DNA of 64,000 nucleotides from Leishmania donovani (taxonomy: Eukaryota; Euglenozoa; Kinetoplastea; Trypanosomatida; Trypanosomatidae). The stretch's first letter is position 1. Each line of letters opens with the position of its first letter. Location of the stretch: assembly GCF_000227135.1 (NCBI RefSeq), contig NC_018244.1, positions 200,967-264,966 on the forward strand, in the 5' to 3' direction. This document shows positions 58,067-64,000 of the stretch, one piece after another. The notes below the pieces were generated by a model, which saw nothing but the letters and a program-made list of their open reading frames with translations, was not told the origin of the DNA and did no database searches. The position numbers were made by a program, and so were the translations under genes.

Positions 58067-59441
58067 TGGCTACGTGGGTGCCCCTCTATAACTCTATGCA
58101 TGCGTGGGTGTCGATGGAAGCGTCACTGCGGGCGCGTCGCACCACGCCGGGTGGAGGATGTCTCGCTACCTTTCGGCAGGTAGGCAACGAAGTCTATTTA
58201 CGGATCACGTGGTACTATCTGTCTATGTCTGTCTGCGTACCGTGCAGCGGTGCGTGCACGGGTGACGGACGCCTCGATACCGGCTGGTTGATCCTCTCCC
58301 CGCCCGCCCACTCACTCCGCGTCCTCTTCCACTCCCGATGCGGCAGAGACAGAGAGAGAGAGACGGAGGGAGGTCGTAAGCAACGAGAAAGAAGATCAGG
58401 CGAGTGCGAGCGCGAGGCCGAGGTGGAGAGAGGGGAGGGAAGGGGAGTGGAGGGTGTGTGTGCGTCTCTCTCTCGACTCTCCCTCGCCGCTGCTGCCTGG
58501 GTTTTCCCTTTCCTCTTGCAGCGACGAGTCGGTGGATGGGTATGGCGGCACCAACAATCGCTTGCGCATCAACACGAACAAGAAGCAGTGGCAGTGGTGG
58601 TGGTAGTGGTGGTGCTACGTGTACCTCCCACCCCGCCAGCCGCACTCGAATGGCGAAGAGCAATGCACGTAGACGGCATGTTCCAGAGAGAGGGAGGGAG
58701 ACATGTATGACGGATAGCGAGATGTTATTCGTCATGATCCATAGCGCAGCGGCAGTGGCAGGCGTGCATGCCTCCCCACCATCAAGACGTACTGTCGAAG
58801 TGTCGAGCGGCGGAGGCTGGCCACGTCCCATCTCTGTGCCCCCCCCCTCCCCTCCCTTTCTCTCTGCCCTCTTAGCTTTCTTTTTTCGCTTGGCCGCTTA
58901 CGGCTGCAGCTGCAGCTCGCCGCTCTGGTAGGGAGATGGGCAGGCGGCGAGAGACGACAGCGTCCGCAGTGCCGTGCGTGTTCACGTATGCCTGAGCGCA
59001 TCGGCAGTGACAGCAGCCACAAAGATGATGTCATGCGGGCCCCTCTTACGTTTTTGTGGGTGGGTGTGTTTCTATGGAAAAAGACATGAAACGAAAAGAG
59101 GAAGAGGGGGAAAAGGGTCGAGATCATCGCGCGCAGAGGCGAAGAGAAGCGCAGAGGAGGGGAAGAGGGACACAAGTGGCCATACATCCCCCGATGTCGT
59201 TCCCTCTCTCCTCACCCCTCTCCACCTTTTATGGTTGTTACTGCTCTCCTTCCCTCGACGGGCAACTCAGTCCATGCCGTGCACAAGTATCTTTACACGC
59301 TCGGTGCACGCATGTGTGCACGTGCACGCGTAGCTGTCTATGAAGGCGTCCTTTTCCTTGCGTTCGGGTCACACGCCTGATCACTCCTGATGGCCACCAC
59401 CGTCGCCCACGCACCCGATCCTCGAGCCGACACCCTCTGCA
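58067..59441. other. intergenic, coiled-coil gene to CTF18-like gene
   Basis: No gene supported in 1.4 kb. It holds the 3'UTR of the CTF18-like gene and the 5'UTR of the coiled-coil gene, with GA-rich tracts (58355-58460), GGT repeats near 58590-58615 and a C run near 58839-58850. Confidence 0.6.
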
Positions 59442-62400
59442 CTAAAAATCAGCGAACGTCGCTGGCATCTTGACGGCATTCGTGGAGCCGTCCTGGTACA
59501 CGTAGCGCACGCAGGCGTTCGCGGTGGGTGGATAAGGAGAGTGCGGGCGGGGAAAGCGACCCTTGCCAGCGTCTCCCGATGACGGTGAAACCAGCGACGA
59601 CGGTGACGCGGCGGCGGTGGCGCTGGCGCTGAGACGGTCGCCAACAGCACGAGGGCCACTGCGCGTGGTGCTAACAGTCGATGCTGCCGCTGCCCCTGCA
59701 GAGTCGGTGCTTGGCAGTGGCCGACCAAAGAAGTCGCGCCGCACCGTCGTGGTGGTCGTCACAGTTACTGACGCGGTCATGGTCCCGTCTGATCGCGGCC
59801 ACTTGTTGGCGGGTGCATCCACCCCCTCTGCGCCGTCTGCCGCCGTTGCATGCTCAGCTTCGCGAACATCACCCTTCACTGTAGAGTCGGCTTTGTGGGC
59901 GGGATTTGACGAGGCTGTGGCGGTGGAGGCAACGCTGTCAGCGCGCTGCCGCTTCACACCTCGCTCGAGCGCTTCCGGTGTCGACTGCTGCGACTGACGC
60001 TTCAGGAGCTCCATGGACTGCATGATGCGATGCTGGCGGATCTCACCAGACAGGATCTGCCGCACCTCGTTCCGCATCGGCATCATCACGGATGCCACCG
60101 ACGGCGTTCTCGACGGCTCACGGCTGTCGCCACCACCTGACTTGGTTGCAAAGGCCGGAGAGCCAGTGCTGCCTTTCGCATCTGAGGGAGACGGTGATGT
60201 GTGGAGGCCGCTGCCGTCACGCGGACCGGCACCGCTCCCACCGAAGCGCGACGAGCGTGAAGAGAAGGAGTAGCCACGATAATCACCGCCGCCGCTTCCT
60301 GCAAGCGCGCGTTCCACCGGACGCACCACGCCTGCAAGGAGTCTGTCCAGCTCCGGAGTCAGTCGCCACGGCGCCTCATCCTCCACGTTCGCCGTGGCCA
60401 GCGAGCCGAATGAACTGAGCGACGCTCCAGCGGCACCAGCAGCGGCAGCGGCGGGCGACGGGGTGTACTGCCGATCCCGTTGGTAGTCCAGACCGTACTC
60501 GACGTGACGGGCCACAGATGCCTGCAGCAGGCGCTTCTCTGCTGGAGGCAGCCGACTGAAAGAGGAGATGGAGTGCGCAGGCAGACGCAGCGATCGGTCG
60601 AACAGGCACCGCAGTAGCATGGGTACTACATCGGTGCTTACAACCTCGTCATCGCCGAGGAACGCGGAGGCGTGCGGGCGGCACCCTTCACGGAATTGCT
60701 GAGCAGCATGCTTCAACTCCGACTGCAAGCGGCGCAGTGTCACCTGCTCGCGTGGAAACTCGATGCGGCTCCCGCGCGCCGCGGTGCTGCAGTGCACGTA
60801 ACACGTCAGCGCAGACACGTGACACAGCCGCTCCGCCGTCCCCATCAGCTCCGGATGCTGAAAGGCCGCCGCGACCACCACGTCCTGCTGCGAGAAGCTG
60901 TCAGCCGTGGCACTGGTGCGGGAAAAGCTGTAGTCGGTGTAGGCGCGGTTCAGATAATTCTCCTGGAGGCCGTCCACCAGACTGCCGCTGTCGGGGCAGC
61001 GAGACAGCTTCTGAGCAGCGTACAGGTAACCGGGATCGACACGGAAACCCATCGCTACTGGCTGCATCGCTGCACGCGCCGACGCGCTACCGCCACCTCT
61101 CGACTCCGCCGTCCGTGTCGGAGCGTAGCCCCCGCCTGCCGGAGCACCGACTGCCCTCTCTCGCTCAAGCGCACGACGTGCAGGAACAACGTTGCGGTTG
61201 TGCTGGGCGGCGGCGGCCTCAACGAAGGCCTCGTAGTCTATTCCGCACTCCTGCTTCAGCAGCTGCACAGCCTTGCTACGCTCGGGCCGGGTGAAGAGTA
61301 GCTGCCAGCTGTCACGCAACGCAACACGGGTGTCCTTGCCTTGCATGCGTCGAATGAGTTCCGTGACGGTGTGCCGCGACGGCGTCGTGACGGCGGGTGC
61401 CGCGGTGGCAGAGGAGGGCGCACCAGTCCCTGCATCAAGACGCTGCTGTTGCTGCTGCTGGTGTACAGCGCTGCTGATGAGCTGCATCGCATTCAGGCAG
61501 CTCCGCACATCACCACCGCTGGTCTTGATGAGCTCTGATAGGGCCATCGAGTCGAACATCGTCGCCCCCTCTCGCCGCGCGATCTCCTCCAGCCGTGAGA
61601 GTAGTCGCTGAGGACGAATGGGCGGCATGTGGTACACGTGGGAGCAATGCTGCCGCAGCGGTCGCAGGGATGGCACGTAAAAGTCGTTGCAGAGACAGAA
61701 TACCGGCCGATGCAGCTGCTGCTGGATGAGGTACGCGGCCACACTGCTGTTGGCAATGCCGTCCATCTCATCGATGACAAGGCACTTGGGACGGAGCAAG
61801 TGCTGCACCAGGGAGGAAGAGGCACGCGGCGACGACAGCGCTGCTGCTGCTGCCATTTCGGCACCGGAAGCGTCACCGCTGTGACCTGTCTCAAGGCCAA
61901 GATTTGCACGGTGATCGATAGCGGGCACCGCCAACCCAGCAGCAGCCGACGCCGCCGTTGGCCGGCGGACGCGACCTCCAGTAGCCGGCCCGGCCGCGGC
62001 CACCGCGGTCTTGATGAGCGCCTCCAGCCGCGATGTCGTCCGCTCAACACTCGCGTTCACCTCGATCACCTCGTAGCCGCAATGCGCGGCGAGGACGTGG
62101 ACGAGTGTCGTCTTGCCAACTCCAGGCGGCCCGGTAAGGACGGCAATACGCTCCGCGGGAGGTGAAGCCGCGGCTGTAGCACCGGCAGCTGATGCCTGCG
62201 CGCCCTTTGCTGCCGAAGGCGCGTCATCTGGGAACACATAAGCATCCCACGACTTGAGCCACTGCAGGAGTCGTAGGTTAACGGTTTCATCGCTGAGCAC
62301 CTCGTGGAACAGCTTGGGGCTGTACTTGGTGACCCACAGCTCCCCGTTGGAGGGGGCGCGATGTGGCCGAGGGCGCGCAAGAGTGCCTGCAGTGGCGGCG

Positions 62401-63323
62401 CGGCATTGACGTGCCGGCTCCATGAGTCGGCGCCGCTCTCTCTCTTCACCGTCCAGTACCTCGTCGCGGTCGCCAAGCGCCTCCAGCTCGCAATGATCCC
62501 GGCCTGCTGCTGTCCGCTGCACACTCTGCCGCTCCGTATCCTCCTGCTGCTTCACTCGCTGTTGCTGCCGCTTCACCTCTTCAGCGTAGATGTCACGCAG
62601 CATCGCTCGAGCGTTTAAACCGTCGCGAAGAAAGCCTGCAGGGTCGCTCGCCCGACGGTGCATCGACGAAGGCGCCGCGTCGGGCACGTCTTCCTCGTCG
62701 TCCTCGTCGTCCTCGTCCTCCCGGTCGCTCAGCTGCATAGCTGCGCCGCTGCTACAAAGTGCTGCCGCCTCTTCGTCTCCACGCACGGTGACAACGCCAT
62801 CATCTGCTTCCATGGCCTCGACGTCCACTACCTCGCGCCGGTGCGAGTGGCCCACGGTCTGTGAGATCTTCCGCACACCTGGTCTCTGAGCGGCAGACGC
62901 GGCAGCGCCACCAGTAGTCGTCACCCAGCGCACTCGCCCGTTGTCTCCACGGAGCAAAAAGCTGGCGACGCCGACAGGAGGAAACTCGAGGGCGCCCCGC
63001 TGTGACGCCGAGGACGGAGGCAGAGAGGGCATGGCCGCCGCAACAGCCGAAGCAGCCGCAGGGCGCGGCGAGGAGGACTTTGGTACGGCTGTGGCAACGG
63101 AAGTCATGGCAGGGGCCACCGGTGCCATGGGACACACTGGGCCAAACGCGGGCGCCACAGCAGCGTCATTCGCGCAGGGGACAGACCGCAGAAGATCCTC
63201 GTCGCTAAACTCATCATACGCGTCGTCGCCCCCACCGCCGCCATCGTGGCCGCCACGTGCCTGCTGCGGCGGCGGCGGCTGTTCTTCCCCCATGGCCTCC
63301 CGCCAGGCCTCCTCGAAGTCCAT
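59442..63323 (-). CDS. CTF18: Ctf18-like clamp-loader large subunit
   Basis: Protein of 1293 residues. Ctf18 replaces Rfc1 in an alternative clamp loader that, with Rfc2-5 and the Ctf8-Dcc1 pair, acts on PCNA at replication forks and supports sister-chromatid cohesion and checkpoint signalling. Visible marks: KYSPKLFHEVLSDE (about 331-344), the usual Ctf18/RFC entry to the AAA+ domain; Walker A GPPGVGKTT with Lys404; Walker B VIDEMDG (DEMD at 518-521, usually DEID); sensor motif CND at 544-546 followed by SLRPLR; and the lid region with SGGDVRSCLN. The last residues, VRYVYQDGSTNAVKM, match the conserved Ctf18 tail that binds Ctf8-Dcc1. The N-terminal 325 residues and about 1050-1250 are low-complexity. 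The ATG at 63323 was chosen because the codon before it is GTG. Confidence 0.9.
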   Translation of the reverse strand: MDFEEAWREAMGEEQPPPPQQARGGHDGGGGGDDAYDEFSDEDLLRSVPCANDAAVAPAFGPVCPMAPVAPAMTSVATAVPKSSSPRPAAASAVAAAMPSLPPSSASQRGALEFPPVGVASFLLRGDNGRVRWVTTTGGAAASAAQRPGVRKISQTVGHSHRREVVDVEAMEADDGVVTVRGDEEAAALCSSGAAMQLSDREDEDDEDDEEDVPDAAPSSMHRRASDPAGFLRDGLNARAMLRDIYAEEVKRQQQRVKQQEDTERQSVQRTAAGRDHCELEALGDRDEVLDGEERERRRLMEPARQCRAATAGTLARPRPHRAPSNGELWVTKYSPKLFHEVLSDETVNLRLLQWLKSWDAYVFPDDAPSAAKGAQASAAGATAAASPPAERIAVLTGPPGVGKTTLVHVLAAHCGYEVIEVNASVERTTSRLEALIKTAVAAAGPATGGRVRRPTAASAAAGLAVPAIDHRANLGLETGHSGDASGAEMAAAAALSSPRASSSLVQHLLRPKCLVIDEMDGIANSSVAAYLIQQQLHRPVFCLCNDFYVPSLRPLRQHCSHVYHMPPIRPQRLLSRLEEIARREGATMFDSMALSELIKTSGGDVRSCLNAMQLISSAVHQQQQQQRLDAGTGAPSSATAAPAVTTPSRHTVTELIRRMQGKDTRVALRDSWQLLFTRPERSKAVQLLKQECGIDYEAFVEAAAAQHNRNVVPARRALERERAVGAPAGGGYAPTRTAESRGGGSASARAAMQPVAMGFRVDPGYLYAAQKLSRCPDSGSLVDGLQENYLNRAYTDYSFSRTSATADSFSQQDVVVAAAFQHPELMGTAERLCHVSALTCYVHCSTAARGSRIEFPREQVTLRRLQSELKHAAQQFREGCRPHASAFLGDDEVVSTDVVPMLLRCLFDRSLRLPAHSISSFSRLPPAEKRLLQASVARHVEYGLDYQRDRQYTPSPAAAAAGAAGASLSSFGSLATANVEDEAPWRLTPELDRLLAGVVRPVERALAGSGGGDYRGYSFSSRSSRFGGSGAGPRDGSGLHTSPSPSDAKGSTGSPAFATKSGGGDSREPSRTPSVASVMMPMRNEVRQILSGEIRQHRIMQSMELLKRQSQQSTPEALERGVKRQRADSVASTATASSNPAHKADSTVKGDVREAEHATAADGAEGVDAPANKWPRSDGTMTASVTVTTTTTVRRDFFGRPLPSTDSAGAAAASTVSTTRSGPRAVGDRLSASATAAASPSSLVSPSSGDAGKGRFPRPHSPYPPTANACVRYVYQDGSTNAVKMPATFADF

Positions 63324-63393
63324 CACGGCAGGGAGTTCGCTTCGTGTGGTCCACTTCGTTTTCGCGCACTGGTCGAGTGCTTTCCTGCGCCTG

Positions 63394-63436
63394 CTTGCAC
63401 AGCAAAAGAGAAGTATGCGAAAGCGAGAAAGAGACG
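63394..63436 (-). promoter_or_regulatory. putative trans-splice acceptor of the CTF18-like gene
   Basis: A T/C-rich tract on the minus strand (about 63402-63436) is followed by an AG at 63395-63394, giving a 5'UTR of about 70 nt. A second AG at 63392-63391 is also possible. Confidence 0.5.
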
Positions 63437-63470
63437 CAAGCAGCGCAGTATGGATGTACGTGTGCGCCCA

Positions 63471-63481
63471 TATATATATAT
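63471..63481. repeat. short TA tract followed by GT repeats
   Basis: A short TA alternation in the 5' flank of the CTF18-like gene, of the same kind as the tracts near 29519, 35314, 35961 and 36491. Confidence 0.85.
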
Positions 63482-64000
63482 GTATGTGTGTGTCTATAAA
63501 CTCGTCGGCGCCTATTCATGCCTGTCGGTCGACGCGTGCCGATGGTCAGCGCGGGTTAGGAGGAGAACCTGTCGATACAGTGGAGTGCTGCTCCCCTCCT
63601 CCCACAGCGCAACAATTATTACCCAAACAACAGACCTCCCTTCTTTAGTCTGTAGACGGTTAGCCGCCGTGGCGCACACGGACGGTGAATCCTCTCGATG
63701 TGCACGTGCCTGTGATGTGATGGCAATAGCGGTGAGCGAGCGGCCCTGAGCAAAGAAAGGGCGCGCAGACAGAAGGGCTGCGTAAGAGCGAGAAGGAGAG
63801 CGTGAAGGGGCAAAGAAGCGGATTATGTCAGCGAGCGCGTGCGCTAGTGTGCGCGCGGAGGAGTCCGCAGTGAAGGCAGAGATACATCCGTCAACGTCCC
63901 CCCCCCCAAGCTTATACGCGTGGGCTTAGGTGGAGGTGCTACAAAAACGCTAATGAAGAGCACCGCTGGCACCCGCACAACCACGGAACCTCTCCCTCTG

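Larger units (their letters stand above)
63324..64000. other. 5' flank of the CTF18-like gene
   Basis: No gene supported. It holds the putative acceptor at 63394, a TA tract at 63471-63481 followed by GT repeats, and a C run at 63898-63907. The next upstream gene lies beyond the window. Confidence 0.6.

Noticed and set aside
63324..63326. One-codon upstream start of the CTF18-like gene
   Set aside because: The codon is GTG; the ATG is at 63323.
1..64000. tRNA, rRNA, snoRNA or CRISPR features
   Set aside because: No tRNA B-box with partner arms, no rRNA-like sequence and no regularly spaced direct repeats were seen. snoRNAs cannot be excluded by eye.
1..64000. A strand-switch or transcription start region
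   Set aside because: All supported genes are on the minus strand with no divergent or convergent pair inside the window.

Overview
The window looks like nuclear DNA of a Leishmania-type trypanosomatid. All ten convincing genes lie on the minus strand and none needs an intron. The proteins are inflated by Ala/Ser/Pro/Gln-rich low-complexity stretches. Intergenic DNA is full of pyrimidine tracts on the coding strand, GT/AT/G-run microsatellites and purine/pyrimidine strand asymmetry. One interval carries what I read as a SIDER-type degenerate retroposon. The layout fits part of one polycistronic unit transcribed from right to left and processed by trans-splicing and polyadenylation. Only ATG starts were accepted. 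The longest possible frames of two genes begin with GTG and were trimmed, and two further genes were trimmed to a better-supported internal ATG.

Right to left (5' to 3' for the genes): a Ctf18-like alternative clamp-loader subunit (59442-63323); a large coiled-coil protein (54500-58066); a disordered protein with an MGC acylation-type N-terminus (48362-51145); a disordered, locally charged protein (43505-46597); a disordered protein with a recurring QT-[ILV]-L motif (36939-41279); a STE11/MEKK-type kinase with a PB1 domain (31413-34991); a PhzF-family enzyme with two large insertions (27138-28739); a 7.2-kb gene-free interval holding the SIDER-like element; a giant 3700-residue secretory-pathway membrane protein with Ig/PKD-like repeats (8789-19891); a mitochondrial-type membrane J-domain protein (6935-7903); and an RMC1/Mic1-like protein, which would regulate the Mon1-Ccz1 Rab7 exchange factor (731-5488).

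The neighbours do not form a metabolic operon, and position in such a unit says little about shared function. Regulation would be mostly post-transcriptional, through 3'UTRs, splice-site choice and the SIDER element. The most unusual items are the giant repeat protein, whose repeats recall the PKD-like repeats of bacterial surface proteins; the run of four disordered or coiled-coil proteins between the clamp-loader gene and the kinase; and two genes (giant protein and kinase) where a strong pyrimidine tract ends in an AG almost touching the ATG. No tRNA, rRNA or CRISPR array was seen. All database-level assignments are from recognition of motifs by eye.
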